Below are positions 10,426 to 21,697 of a DNA stretch of 64,000 nucleotides, one piece after another. The notes below the pieces were generated by a model. The model was not told the origin of the DNA and ran no database searches. It worked only from the letters and a program-made list of their open reading frames with translations. The translations under genes were made by a program, and so were the position numbers. The stretch comes from Mycoplasmopsis bovis 8790 (GTDB lineage: Bacteria; Bacillota_I; Bacilli_A; Mycoplasmatales; Metamycoplasmataceae): contig NZ_LAUS01000003.1 of NCBI RefSeq assembly GCF_005061465.1, positions 37,280-101,279 on the forward strand, written 5' to 3'. Position 1 is the stretch's first letter; each line of letters starts with the position of its first letter.

Positions 10426-12075
10426 ATGAGAAAAACACTACTCGCAAAAAATGTGCTGTTGCTTTTTTCAATGCCACTGATTTCATCTGCTTGTTATGTA
10501 CCAAATATTTTGGAAAATAATGCAAATAAGCCTGTTTGAAAGGATTTTTCAAACAAAAATCATAATGATGTATTGCCCCAGTGAAATAAAGTTTTTGTCG
10601 ATAGCCCAACCGGGTATGATATTAGCAAAATCGAGCTAGATAAGTGAGAAAAAAATCGCTTAAAAAATTCTAGGGGATTTTTAGCATCAGCCAAAATGAC
10701 AGGTGAATTATTTGGTGATGAATTTTTAGATTATGAAATAAGCATTATTAAAAATGAAATAGATTCAAGAATTCATAACCAAGAGCACAGCATATCTAGT
10801 GCTGAAAATACAGCTAGAATGTTTGATGATACTTATACTGACTCAACTAAAAAGGCAGTAGAAAGATATAAAAAACATACCGATAAGCACTTATCTGAAT
10901 CTGCAAAACATTTTGTAGAATTATTTAGTGATGAACACAAAGCCTGAGTGGATAGAGTTAAAAGCAATATTAAGGCAAAAATATATAGAGATTCAACTTC
11001 TGGCCTAGATATTGAGTTTTATCCTACTGATAAGCAAATTGAAGATGAAAATAAACGTTTAGAAAAAGAAGTTAATAAAATCATAAGAAAGAATTGAGAC
11101 TTAAACAAAGCACAATTAGATTCAATTAGTGCAGCTAAAGAAGTCGAATTATTATTTAGTAATTCTGAGGATGAATTAATTAAGCAAGCAGAAGAAGTCT
11201 ATGCTAAAGAATTAGCAGACAAGGACATAAAACATATTGATAACAAAATTTCAGCTTCTGATATCACTAAAGACTTATTTAGCAATGATTATCTTAGAGA
11301 AATTGAAAAAGCTAAAAGAGATAAGGAAATAGGCTCAAGAATTTATAATGATTCACCTTCAGGATTAGATATTAATATTCACTGGACTAATGATGATTTG
11401 GAAAGAGCAGTTAATAAAATCCTAAAAGATAATAAAGAGTTAAATAAAACTAAATGAAGTGAATTCAAAACTGCTAGTGATATTGCAAAAATATTTGATG
11501 ATACATACACAGATTTAATCAAATTGGCTATTGAAAGAGAAAAACAAAGAAAAGAAAAAGAGTTTTTAGAATACAAAATAGTTTCTAGCAAGGAATTTGA
11601 ATGGATTTTCACTGAGCCAGAGTGGAATAAATACTTGCTCCCAGTATTAGAAACATACTCAAACAACAATAATCTCTTTGTGATAGATAAGCTTAGCTCT
11701 TTTGAAAAAGCAAGACTTAAAAAATTGTTTGATTCATCACTTAAATATACTGAAGGAATTATTCCAGTTATAAATGGTGAGTTATTTTTTGCCAATAAGT
11801 ACAGAACAGACTGATACATTAAACCAAAAGCTTCATTAGTCAGATTTGCTAAGTTAAAAATAAATAAAAATTTATCTCCTTTTTATAAACTTATAAACAC
11901 AAGAAATGAAGGCAATAATTTGGCTTCATTGGGACATATTAATCAAGATACTAAACTAGGGATAAAGGTTACAAAAATAGATAACATTTATAAATTAGAG
12001 TGAAAACTAGCACTTAGAAATGGTGAATTAGATTCTAAAACTTATACTTTTGAAATTGATTTTAGAAAGCTTTAA
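10426..12075 (+). CDS. surface lipoprotein, YRDS-SGLDI family
   Basis: 549 residues; ATG at 10426, signal peptide RKTLLAKNVLLLFSMPLISS, lipobox Cys23. The SD sequence before the ATG is weak (AATTT). Signatures: VFVDSPTGYDISKIE near the N-terminus, then IYRDSTSGLDIEFYPT and IYNDSPSGLDINIHW, separated by helices with MTGELFGDE, ARMFDDTYTDS and ITKDLFSND. The last ~150 residues form the C-terminal domain also present at 7227 and 21698 (here FEWIFTEPEWNKYLLPVL against FDWFVKDPELDKYWLPK-type sequence). No poly-G tract controls it, unlike most neighbours. Probably lipid-anchored on the cell surface; function unknown. Confidence 0.87.
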
Positions 12076-12156
12076 TTTACTTAGGCAACATAACTTAAAA
12101 GAATTATTTTTGCCTTTATTTTGTTGTTTGATATTCTGCTATAAAGACACTGCAAG

Positions 12157-12187
12157 CACTACAAAGTCATTGTAGTGTTTTTTTATT
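12157..12187 (+). terminator. strong intrinsic terminator
   Basis: Perfect 8-bp stem CACTACAA/TTGTAGTG with loop AGTCA and a T7 tail. Confidence 0.85.
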
Positions 12188-12285
12188 TGTAACTAAATAT
12201 TGTTACACACTCAATGTAAAACAATGTATTTTTTTCTTTTGATAGTTGAATTTATAGAACAAGAAAAAAGCAGAAAAAGTACAAT

Positions 12286-12310
12286 AATTTTCCACATTTT
12301 ATGGAAAATT
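12286..12310. repeat. inverted repeat upstream of poly-G promoter
   Basis: AATTTTCCA and TGGAAAATT, perfect 9-bp arms, ending 29 bases before the G tract. It matches the position and sequence of the element at 4486-4507. Confidence 0.6.
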
Positions 12311-12339
12311 AAGGCAAAAAGCAAGTAAGCAAAAGCTTT

Positions 12340-12359
12340 GGGGGGGGGTATTATAAAAT
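12340..12359 (+). promoter_or_regulatory. phase-variable-type promoter, 9-G tract
   Basis: AAAAGCTTT, nine G (12340-12348), TATTA, then TAAAAT (12354-12359). First G to -10 is 14 bases, the shortest distance in the array. The sequence from AAAAGCTTT is identical to the promoter at 4539 up to the tract. Confidence 0.7.
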
Positions 12360-12401
12360 ATTTATTAATTAAATATTAAATATTAATGCTAGGAGCATAC
12401 A

Positions 12402-15400
12402 GTGAAGAAGAAGTGAATTTTAAAAGGCGGATTATTGGCCTTATTTTCCCCATTATTATCATCAGCTTGCTTTGTAACGAATACAGAGAATCCTGCTGAT
12501 CCATCTAACGGAACACCACCAAATGGTGGAGGCGGTAGCACTAATCCCGGAAATGGATCTAACCCAGGAGGCGGTGGCGCTCCTGATAATGGAAGCAGAC
12601 ATGGTGGTGGCAATGAAGGCAATTCAGGGGACAATAGCAAAAAACCTGATAACAACAACCAAACAAGGCTTGTAGTATGAAGCGACATCTTCAGAGACAG
12701 TATTTCTGGAGAAGATATTTTATTGCACCCTACTAAAGAGCAAATAGAAAAAGAAGAAAAGCGCCTAGATGAAGAAGTTAAGAGAATATTAGACAAAGTT
12801 AAGAAAGAAAACGAAGAGAAAAATAAAGCCATTATAGAAAAATTTGAAAAAGAAGAAAAACGTTTAGAAGAAGAAGTTAAGAAAATACTAGAAGAAAATA
12901 AGAGAAACAACGAAAAAATATTCAAAGAATTTGTTGAAAACAAATGGAAAGATATTTTTGACAATAGCCCAACTGGTGCAGACATAAGTAATAGAGATCT
13001 ATATGACTATAATGGATTTAAAGATAAAGTCTTATTAAAATATAAAGCTTGACTTCTAAAGCAAATAAAAGGCTATGATGCCATAATTAATGCAAGGGAC
13101 AACTATAGCGCATTATTAAGAAAACAATATGAAGAATTAGCTGATAGAATAGCTAAAGAATTAGAAGCCAAAAGACAAGATATTAAGAAAAAACTTTCTG
13201 AAAATAGATCAAAACTTAACTATTTAGAAAATGAAAAATTAGTAAAAGCTAGAAAAGAACTTGATGAAACCAAAGAATCTAAGAAAGACATTTTAGATCT
13301 ATTAGAAGGCGCTAAAGAAGAAAAAGAATACTATGCTAATATTTATAAAGTTGCTACTGAAGAAGTTTCAAAAGTTAAGAGTGCAAGCGATAAAATTGAA
13401 GAATTAGAAAAGAAAATAAAAGAGTCAGAAGCAAAAATTGAATCGCTGTCATCGCAAATAAAACAAAAATATGGATTTTATGAATTAATTTTGAATGTAG
13501 GCAGACGTATAACTGACCTTAAAAAACAAAATAAATACCTAGAAACTCTAATAAAAGACAAGCAAAACGATAATTTTGCTGATAGTTTTGTTTTTAACAC
13601 TGAATACAAATTCAATCATGAGTTAATAAAAGAATGAAAACCTGTAATTGAGAACAATAAAGAAGAAATCAGAGAGATAGAAGAAGAAATTAAAAGATTC
13701 ACATCAGAATATGAGAATGTAATCAATGAAGTAGATAAATTAATTCAGGAGCAAGCTTCAAGCAATAAAGAAAAAGGCGATTTAGACAAAGAATTAGCTA
13801 AATTAACTAAAGAAGTTGAAACAATAACAAAAGGCACTAAGGACTGAAAATCATATTTAGAACAAAAAGAAAAAGAAGTTGCAAAAGCCAAAGAAAATGT
13901 TGCTTTATATGAACGTGATACTAAGAAACTAACTGATTTAATGAAAACTGGTGATTCTGAAGAATCTAAAGGTGAGAAAATAGTTAACGAATCTGAAGCA
14001 GATTTAGTTCAATTAAGAAAAGAACAAGAAAGCCTTCTAAAAGAAGAAAAAGCCTTGGAAGAAAAAGAAAAAGTCATTTCAGTTTTAATAAGTCAATCTG
14101 ATAAAAATGAAGAACTGTTTGACAGACTTACATTCAAATACGATGTTGAAAAAGAAAAGTTTGTCACAGAATTAGAAAAGGTTGAAAAAATACTTGAACA
14201 ACGTAAACAACGTAGGTATAAAGAAATTTTTGAAGATGGTTCAGCAAGAGAAACAGGTGAATTATTTAGTGATGACTGACTTAGAGAAATTGAAAAAGCT
14301 AAAAGAAATAGAGAAATGATGTCAAGAATCTATAATGATTCACCTTCTGGTTTAGATATCAATCTTCTATCTAAAAAAGAATTAGAAAAATGAGTTTCAT
14401 ACATCTTAGACAAGAACTATAAAGAAAATAAAGCAAGATTTTTAGAAGCATTAGCAGCTAAAGATACAGCTGCATTATTTGATGATAAATTTGCTTCAGA
14501 AGTAGCTGATGCAAGAGCTAGAGCTAAAGCCATATCTACTAAAAAATGAGAAGCCTTATTTAATAAGAAACTATTGTGGGAGGAAATCACTCCAACAAGT
14601 TTATTTGGTGAATATAAAGAAAGAATTGACAAATATTACAAGACAGAATCGGCCTTATTTACTAAATTAGAAAAAGAAAATGATGAAAAAATTGAAAAAT
14701 ACAAGAAAGAGCGCGCTGACTATATAGAAGGACTAAGGAAAGATTTAGAGACAGATAAGTCAAGTTTAGAAAAGAAGAAACAAAACACCGAGAAATATAT
14801 TAATGAACTAAATAATTTGTTAACTTCTTCAAATATTAATAGTGAATTGTCATTAGCTAAAGAGACAATAACAGAGTTAAATGACTTGTTAGATGGCGCC
14901 AAAGATGAACTAAAATTCTATGTTGATAAAAAAGATGATTTTGATGAAATTACACTCGAATTAAAAAGCACAAGAGAAAATGCTGCGTTTGCCAGAAAAA
15001 ATATTAGTGAGCTTACACAAGTGTTGTCAAAACTTGAGTCGATAAAACAAGAGTTAAATAAGACATATGATAAAAGCATTAAAGACATAAGTGAATTTTT
15101 AGAAGAAGTGAAAGAAAAAGAAAGTAAATTAAATAAGCCAACAAAATCATTGATTGAGGAAATTGAAGCAGACGAAAAAATAAATGCATATATTTATGGA
15201 ACATCTTATGAGTCTAATTTTAAGAAACTTGAAGAAGCTCATAAACAAAATTACAAGAACTATGAGGAATTACTAGATCTCAAAGCAGAAATAGAAGAAT
15301 TAAATAAATTATTAAGTGATGATAAAAAAGAAAAACAAAATGCTATAAGCAAAGTTGATATTGATTTAGAATCTAAGAAAAATGCGCTAGATGGATATGA

Positions 15401-15797
15401 GAAAGCCAAAGAATTTTTTGTGGGCGAAAAATCAAGAATTACACAACTCTTATTAAAAAGAGCTGATGACATCAACAAAATAAAAGAATACATTGAACTA
15501 TATAGTAGTAACATTAACCAAATAGAGGGCTTTATTAAGGAAGTTACTAATAAAGAAATGGATTTATCAAAAGAGTCTGACAAGATAAACAAGGAATTAT
15601 CTTCTGCTAAACAAGAATTACAAAGATTAAAAGTGAGAATGCAAGAGATTGAAACAAGAGATCAGAAGATTAATGATCTAAAGAAAAAATATGAACAAGA
15701 AATTGATAAATTAGAAAAAGAAGCTTATAACAAAGAAAAAAATATAGCTTCAATACTATTAAAACTTGAAAAAGAACTAAAGGAATTTAAATCTTAA
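12402..15797 (+). CDS. giant coiled-coil surface lipoprotein with two coil domains
   Basis: 1131 residues; GTG start at 12402 with AGGAG 7 bases upstream, and a signal peptide KKKWILKGGLLALFSPLLSS ending at lipobox Cys23. A Gly/Pro/Asn-rich spacer (~28-85) is followed by IFRDSISGEDI and IFDNSPTGADI modules, then a first coiled coil (~215-620) with the motif GAKEEKEYY near residue 302. A middle module has TGELFSDDWLREIEKAK and IYNDSPSGLDI. A second coiled coil (~720-1131) has GAKDELKFY near residue 831 and ends INDLKKKYEQEIDKLEKE. The two coils look like a duplication of the single-coil paralogues at 15986, 17211 and 19057. Probably a long fibrous surface protein; ligand unknown. Confidence 0.88.
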
Positions 15798-15854
15798 TAA
15801 ATTCATACATTATTAATGGTTCTACAAGAAAACATATTATCATAAAACTATATC

Positions 15855-15882
15855 AAAGCCTTCCTGTAAAAAGGGAGGCTTT
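15855..15882 (+). terminator. intrinsic terminator
   Basis: 10-bp stem AAAGCCTTCC/GGGAGGCTTT (one G-U pair) after the lipoprotein gene. The T tail is short. Confidence 0.65.
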
Positions 15883-15944
15883 ACTATATCATAATTCCAT
15901 TCTTCCTTAAAACAATACTAACTATAAAATATCTAAAGTAAGTT

Positions 15945-15950
15945 TATAAT
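15945..15950 (+). promoter_or_regulatory. -10 box without G tract
   Basis: TATAAT 36 bases before the ATG at 15986. There is no homopolymer upstream, so this member is probably not phase-variable at the promoter. Confidence 0.5.
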
Positions 15951-15985
15951 AACCAATATAAATTTTTCTAATTGACTGAGGTTTT

Positions 15986-17083
15986 ATGAAAAGAAAGTTA
16001 TTAATTGCACTTAGCTCAAGCTTGATGTTCTTGCCTATAATTTCTGCAAAATGTAACGAGTCGAAAAGTGATAACCAAGCGACTGAGACTCCATCAAATC
16101 AAAACCCTTCAACAGCACCTACACATAATCCAGATTCTGGCAGTTCAGCATCAAACTCAAATACTAAGAAAGACATAGAGAAAAAGTGAGACTCAGTCTT
16201 TAAAGATAGTCCAACAGGATTAGATATAACTTCAAAAGAAGGTTACAAGAGCCAATTTGAAAACTATAAGAAAGCATTATTAGCTAGTTTGAGTTCATTG
16301 GATAAGAAAATTAACGAAGCAGATAAAAAATATGAACTATTAGAAAAGCAACATAAGAGTGAAATTGAAAAACATAAAAATGACTTCGAATCCAATAAAA
16401 CAGCCATAGAAGGCAAAATTGTCAAAAATAATAATGACATTGATGCATTAGAAAATACTGTATTAGCTAAAGCTAAAAATGAACTAGCTGAAACAAGAGA
16501 AAGCTTAAAAGACTTAGAGGATATTTTGCAAGGCGCAAATGAAGAGAAAGAATTTTATTCTAAGTTAAATAATGAAAACAGTGACTTTATAAAAGCGAAG
16601 GTAAAAGACATTAAAAGTAGAATCGAAAAGTTAACAAAGGCTGCTGAATCTGGCAACAGCAAGCTTAGTAAACTAAAAAGTAAACTAGAAGAGTTAAACA
16701 ATGAATTCCCTGATACAAATGACAAAAAGCTAGAATATATCAAAAATTACTTTTCAATCATTTATGATCACAGCATTCAAAACATTAATGCATTTATTAC
16801 AGAGGGCAAGAAAAGAGAGCAAAAATCTCAAGCTGAGGTCAAAGACTTTGAAAACAAACTAGCTAAATTAAAAGAAAAAGATAAAGAGCTAAAGGCTAAA
16901 TTAGAAAAACTATTAAAGACATCAAAATCAATTTATGAGCTAGAGAAAAAGTATGAACAAGAAGAATTAGATTTAGAAAAACAAATCTATAAATATGAAG
17001 AAGATAAGGAAAACAGAGTCAAGAAGATAGAACAACTAAACAAATCAATAAAAGAAATAGAGAAATTAAGCAAAAAGAAATAA
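15986..17083 (+). CDS. coiled-coil surface lipoprotein (compact member)
   Basis: 365 residues with signal peptide KRKLLIALSSSLMFLPIISA and lipobox Cys23. A Ser/Pro/Thr/Asn-rich spacer (~25-62) is followed by one signature, VFKDSPTGLDI, then a single coiled coil carrying DILQGANEEKEFYSKL and ending ELEKKYEQEELDLEKQ. It is the minimal form of the family: signal, spacer, one module, one coil. Its signal peptide differs from those of its neighbours and it lacks the poly-G promoter, so it may be the constitutively made member. Function unknown. Confidence 0.88.
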
Positions 17084-17111
17084 AAATATGGAAGCAATTT
17101 CATATTTTTTT
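17084..17111 (+). terminator. A+T-rich intrinsic terminator
   Basis: AAATATGGAA, loop GCAA, TTTCATATTT and T tail, starting at the base after the stop codon. The same 24-base hairpin recurs at 18920. Confidence 0.7.
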
Positions 17112-17135
17112 AATTAAAACCCGCAAAATAAATGC

Positions 17136-17156
17136 GGGGGGGGGATTTTATATACT
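17136..17156 (+). promoter_or_regulatory. phase-variable-type promoter, 9-G tract
   Basis: Nine G (17136-17144), ATTTTA, then TATACT (17151-17156). First G to -10 is 15 bases. Confidence 0.7.
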
Positions 17157-17210
17157 TCTTGTCAAATATTTAAAGACGATAGAGAATAAAATTACCCAAA
17201 GGAATAAATA

Positions 17211-18914
17211 ATGAAGAAGAAATTTTTGTTAAGCTCAGGAATTTTAGCCTTAGCTTCTCCTTTTATTTCAGCAACTTGTGCTGCAAACGTCAAGTCTGAA
17301 AATAAGAATCCTGAAAAACCAGCAACATCCAATCCTATTACTCCGCGTTCAGATCAGCCTATAAATACACCAGTAAATAAACCAGCAGATAATGCTTCTG
17401 TAGAACCAGCTGAAACTCAACCTTCTAATGAAGCTACAAATCCAGCAGCAAATAATTCAAATAGTAATACAAACAATACAGTTGTTAAAAAAGATATTAT
17501 GGCTGATTGAAACAATATATTTAGAAATAGCATAACTGGGGCTGATATTAATAAGCTTTTTGATGAAGATACTATAAAGGAATGAAATAGACAAAAAGCA
17601 GAAAAAGAAAGAGGCACAAAACATAATAATGCATCAGCTGAGTTAACTTTTAGACTTTTTGATGACACATATAAAAATGAGATAAAAAAAGCTTGAGAAA
17701 AAGCCTTTGACCTTTCAGATGATTACACTAATATAAGTAAAAGAGATGACTATACCAAAGAGTACAAAACTCATCTAAGCAAGCTAAAACAAACTCTTGA
17801 AAGCATTAATGAGAAAAATTGAAAACAAGTTGACAAAACAATTGAAAACAATGATAAATATTTAAGTTTACTTAGAGATGACCTAAATACCTATAAAACA
17901 GACTTAGAGAGACAAAAGGCAGAGAATGATAAAAACTTAGAAGAAGTTATAAAACAAATTGAAGAATCAAAAATCAAGGGCGAACTAGCTCAAGCAAAAG
18001 AAGCTGTTGCAGAATTAAAAGAACTAATTGAAGTCGCTAGAGAAGAGCTCTTAATTTATACAGATAAAATTCAATACCTTGATTTAGAAATACAAGCGGG
18101 GACAAAAGTTCGTTCAGAACAAGAATCACTTAGTGAAGAAGAAAAGAAAATTAATGCATCAACAGAAAATTTAAGAAAAGAAATTAAATCTACAGAAGAA
18201 AACTATGAAAATACTGTAGCTGAAATAAACAAAATGATTCTAGATGCAAAAGGTGAAATATCAAAATCAGATAAAGCTATTAAGCTGTCTAATGAAGAAT
18301 TAACTAATTTAGATAAGTCAACAACTGGCTTAATGTATTATGTTGCAGACATCATTATTAATAAGTTAGATGAATCGATTGAAGAAAATGAAGATGCTAA
18401 AGCGCTTATAGAAGAGCTAGCACGTATTAGAATTGAAGAGAGAGCAACTAAGAATAATTTAATCAGCAAAATAAAAACGACTATAAGCGAAAACACTAAA
18501 AAAATTAGTACAAACAAAGACATTCTTTCAAAATTGAAAGTAGAAGAGTCAAGAATTGATAAATTTATACGTGATGAGCACACAAACAAATCAAAGTATG
18601 AAGAATTTGTAAAACTTTACAAAGATAACCTTGCATTATTAGAATCTTTATTATGAGAAGTTACTGCTAAAGAGAATCAACTAGCAACAGAAAATGATAA
18701 ATTAGATAAGAAATTAGAAGAATTAGCTCAAAAAGATAAAGAAATTAAAGATAAATTAACTAAAGTCGAAGAAAAAACACAGCTAATTGATGAATTAGAA
18801 ATTCATTATGACGAAGATCAAGAATTTTTAGAAAGAGAAGTTTATGAAAAGGAACTTGATATTGATTCAAAGATTAAAAATCTTGAAACCGAAATATCCA
18901 AGTACGCAAAATAA
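17211..18914 (+). CDS. coiled-coil surface lipoprotein, YRDS-SGLDI family
   Basis: 567 residues; AAAGGA precedes the ATG. The signal peptide KKKFLLSSGILALASPFISA ends at lipobox Cys23 and is nearly identical to that of the next gene. A Pro/Asn/Thr-rich spacer (~26-93) leads to IFRNSITGADI, a helix with ASAELTFRLFDDTY, and a coiled coil of ~370 residues containing LKELIEVAREELLIY, the local version of the GAKEEKEFY motif. The C-terminus (LIDELEIHYDEDQEFLERE) aligns with the paralogues' ends. Surface-anchored by inference; function unknown. The 11-bp word CTATAAAACAG occurs inside it at 17891. Confidence 0.88.
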
Positions 18915-18919
18915 AGAAT

Positions 18920-18948
18920 AAATATGGAAGCAATTTCATATTTTTTTT
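18920..18948 (+). terminator. A+T-rich intrinsic terminator
   Basis: Same hairpin as 17084-17111: AAATATGGAA, GCAA, TTTCATATTT, then T5. Confidence 0.7.
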
Positions 18949-18972
18949 AACAAAAAAACAGGAAAAAGGCTT

Positions 18973-18993
18973 GGGGGGGGTATTTTATATACT
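18973..18993 (+). promoter_or_regulatory. phase-variable-type promoter, 8-G tract
   Basis: GGCTT and eight G (18973-18980), TATTTTA, then TATACT (18988-18993). First G to -10 is 15 bases. A (TA)8 run at 19025-19041 lies in the leader. Confidence 0.7.
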
Positions 18994-19056
18994 TTAATTT
19001 GTATATTTACAGACGACATAAAATATATATATATATATATATAGAGGAAAAAAGTA

Positions 19057-21045
19057 ATGAAGAAAAAATTTTTATTAAGCTCAGGTATTTTAGCCTTAGT
19101 TTCTCCTTTTATTTCGGCTACATGTGTAGTGAAAAATAAATCAGAAAACGACAATCCAGCTGCTTCGTCAGCACCTAATCCAATAACACCTCCAACAACT
19201 GAACCTGTTACACCGCCTAATACACATCCATCAGCTCAACCAGCACCTAATCCAATAACACCTCCAACAAATAATCCTGTTACACCACCAAACACTCAAC
19301 CTTCAAATCCACCAGTTAATGACAAATTAGAAAAAGAACGGGGCAAAAAACATGAAGAAGCATCTGCTAAATTAACTGCAGATTTATTTAGTGATGCCAA
19401 TGGAAGATCGGCTGAAAGTATAAAAAGCAGAATATATAGAGATTCAATTTCTGGTTTAGATATTGACTGAAATCCAAGAAGAGATAAAGAGTTAGAAATC
19501 GCAAGTAAAATAGATAACTTAATTGCTATAGAGGTTCATAATGAATCATCATCTGAATCGACACTCAGATTATTTGATGATACATATACTGATGCTAAAA
19601 ATAAGGCATTGCTTGAAAAAGCAAAAAGAGATGTTGCTGAATCTAATAATAGAGTTGAAAGAAATTCAAGATCAATTGAAATTGGTAATTGAACAGGTAT
19701 ATCAAAAGACGAAGAAGAAAAACTAAGAAAGCAATTAACTGACATTTCTGAAAGCATTCTTAATAATGATCCAAACGAATGAGAAAGAAAAGAAGAAGCT
19801 AGAAAAGTTTGAGAAGCAGCACTATCAAAAGTTCCATTTTGAGAAGACATAAATAGTAAAGGTCTAAAAGAAGAATATAAAGCCGCATTAAGCAGAAAGC
19901 ATAAATTGCTTTTAGACTATCTTAAGAAATTAGAAGAAAAGAATAATAGCCAAATTAGCTATAAAACAGTTGAAAACGCAAAATATATATCACTTCTTAA
20001 GAATGATTTAGAAGAAGATAGAAAAGCATTAGAAAATGCAATGTCAGAAAATGAAAAGGCATTAGCAAGCGTTAAAACTCAATTAGAAAATTCTGAATCT
20101 AAAGAAAAATTAGCACAAATTAAGAGCCAAATTGAAGACTTTAAAGAGTTAATGACTACTAGTGAAAATGAATTCAAGAAGTATGATGAGAAAACTAGCT
20201 ACTATAACTGGTTACTAGGTCTTGGAATTGATATTCAAAATCAAAGAAATTCAGTAGAAGCTAAAATAATTGAATTGGAAGCTGCAAAGAGTGCTTTAGA
20301 GAAACAAATTAGTGAAATTGAAAGTAAATTTAGTGCAGATCTTAAAGAAGTTGAAAAGGACTTGCAATCTGAAAAAAATACTAAGTTTGAAAAATACAAA
20401 GAATTAAAATCAATTGCTAAAGACATAGAAGATTATGATAAGTACTGAATGTACACTATGCCTAGTGCTACAGATCCATTGCCTAACTATCTAGAAGAAA
20501 TTAGCAGACTTAGCCAATACATTTTAGTTTTAAAAACAACAATTAATGACTTAATTAAATTCAAATCTGTGCTTAAAACAAACAAAAATATTGATGTGGC
20601 TAAAATCAAGGCTCCCCTTTCAGCAGTAGAAAAAGAAAAAGGTGATCTAGAAAAGGTTTTTGAAGAATTAAAAAAAGCTGACATCAAAATCAATACTGAA
20701 CTAAGCAAGAATCATCAAGAAAACGAAAATAACAAAAGAGAAAAAGAAGCTATTGCTTATGATATTAAAAATATTGATAGTTATTTAGTAGATCTTTTAT
20801 ATGCTGAAAGCACACTAACTGATCAATTTAATAAACTAGAAGAAGAAAAGAAATCATTAGAAGCTAAAAATAAAGAAATTTCTGATAATTTAGCAAAATT
20901 AGATGAAAAAGAAGAGCTAATTTCAACACTTGAGGAGATGTATGAAGCTCAAGTTGAAGAATTAGAAGAAATAGCACATAACAGTGAAAAAGACTTAAAC
21001 GAATATATTAAAAAAGTAGAAAAAGAACTTAAAAGTTTAAACTAA
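19057..21045 (+). CDS. coiled-coil surface lipoprotein with Pro-rich repeats
   Basis: 662 residues; AGAGGA lies upstream of the ATG. The signal peptide KKKFLLSSGILALVSPFISA ends at lipobox Cys23. Residues ~38-85 contain a tandem Pro/Thr/Asn repeat (PNPITPPT, PVTPPNT, twice). A module follows with SAKLTADLFSDANGR and IYRDSISGLDIDWNP, then STLRLFDDTYTDAKNKAL, then about 400 residues of coiled coil with KELMTTSENEFKKYDEK and the ending LISTLEEMYEAQVEELEE. The first ~30 codons and the promoter cassette are close copies of those of the preceding gene, suggesting duplication. The word CTATAAAACAG occurs at 19959. Confidence 0.88.
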
Positions 21046-21054
21046 TAAATTATA

Positions 21055-21109
21055 AAAAATAGACCAATTAACTCAATAATCAAAAAGGTTAATAATGGTC
21101 TATTTTTTA
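21055..21109 (+). terminator. intrinsic terminator
   Basis: AAAAATAGACCA at 21055-21066 pairs with TGGTCTATTTTT from 21096; an inner TTAAC/GTTAA pair shortens the loop. Confidence 0.75.
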
Positions 21110-21623
21110 GTTTTGTTTTTCAGATAAATAAGCATAAAACAAATATTTAAAACACTAAATTTATATATCTATTTGCAATAGAAATTGAAGTGAGTATCAT
21201 AAACTAGTATGAACATATATAGCATGCTTTTAGCATCATACATTCTATTAATTTGATATGCATATTTTTGTCGAATGTTTTAGAGCGAATAATAATAAAA
21301 ACAAAGAGCAGATGAAATTGTAGATTCTAATAATCAGAACAAAAAGATGATAGAAATAAGCATTTGTTTGTGTTGTTATTTTACTAATAATATGCATTGT
21401 AATCAATCGATATAGCGCATTTTTAATAAAAACCCAGCGATAGTCTAAGAAAAAAGCATTGGTAATTCAAATGAAGTAAAGTATAAACATAATGATTTTG
21501 TCCTTATTGACAAATAAATAATTAACAATTACTTTCAAATGCTCCATAAAAAAAGAAAAAATTCTGGCAATTTTTCCATATTTTGATGAATTTTACACAA
21601 AAATAACTCAAATTAAAATCCTT
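21110..21623. other. gene-free 514-base stretch
   Basis: I see no open frame with an RBS and no recognisable decayed gene. It ends in TTTTCCATATTTTGATG, an imperfect version of the inverted repeat found before other G tracts. Confidence 0.6.
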
Positions 21624-21644
21624 GGGGGGGGAATATATTATAAT
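21624..21644 (+). promoter_or_regulatory. phase-variable-type promoter, 8-G tract
   Basis: ATCCTT and eight G (21624-21631), AATATAT, then a perfect TATAAT (21639-21644). First G to -10 is 15 bases. Confidence 0.72.
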
Positions 21645-21697
21645 TGTTTTTAATTTATTTTATTATTTAGTTTTTTCATAAATGTGAAGGTTGTGGT

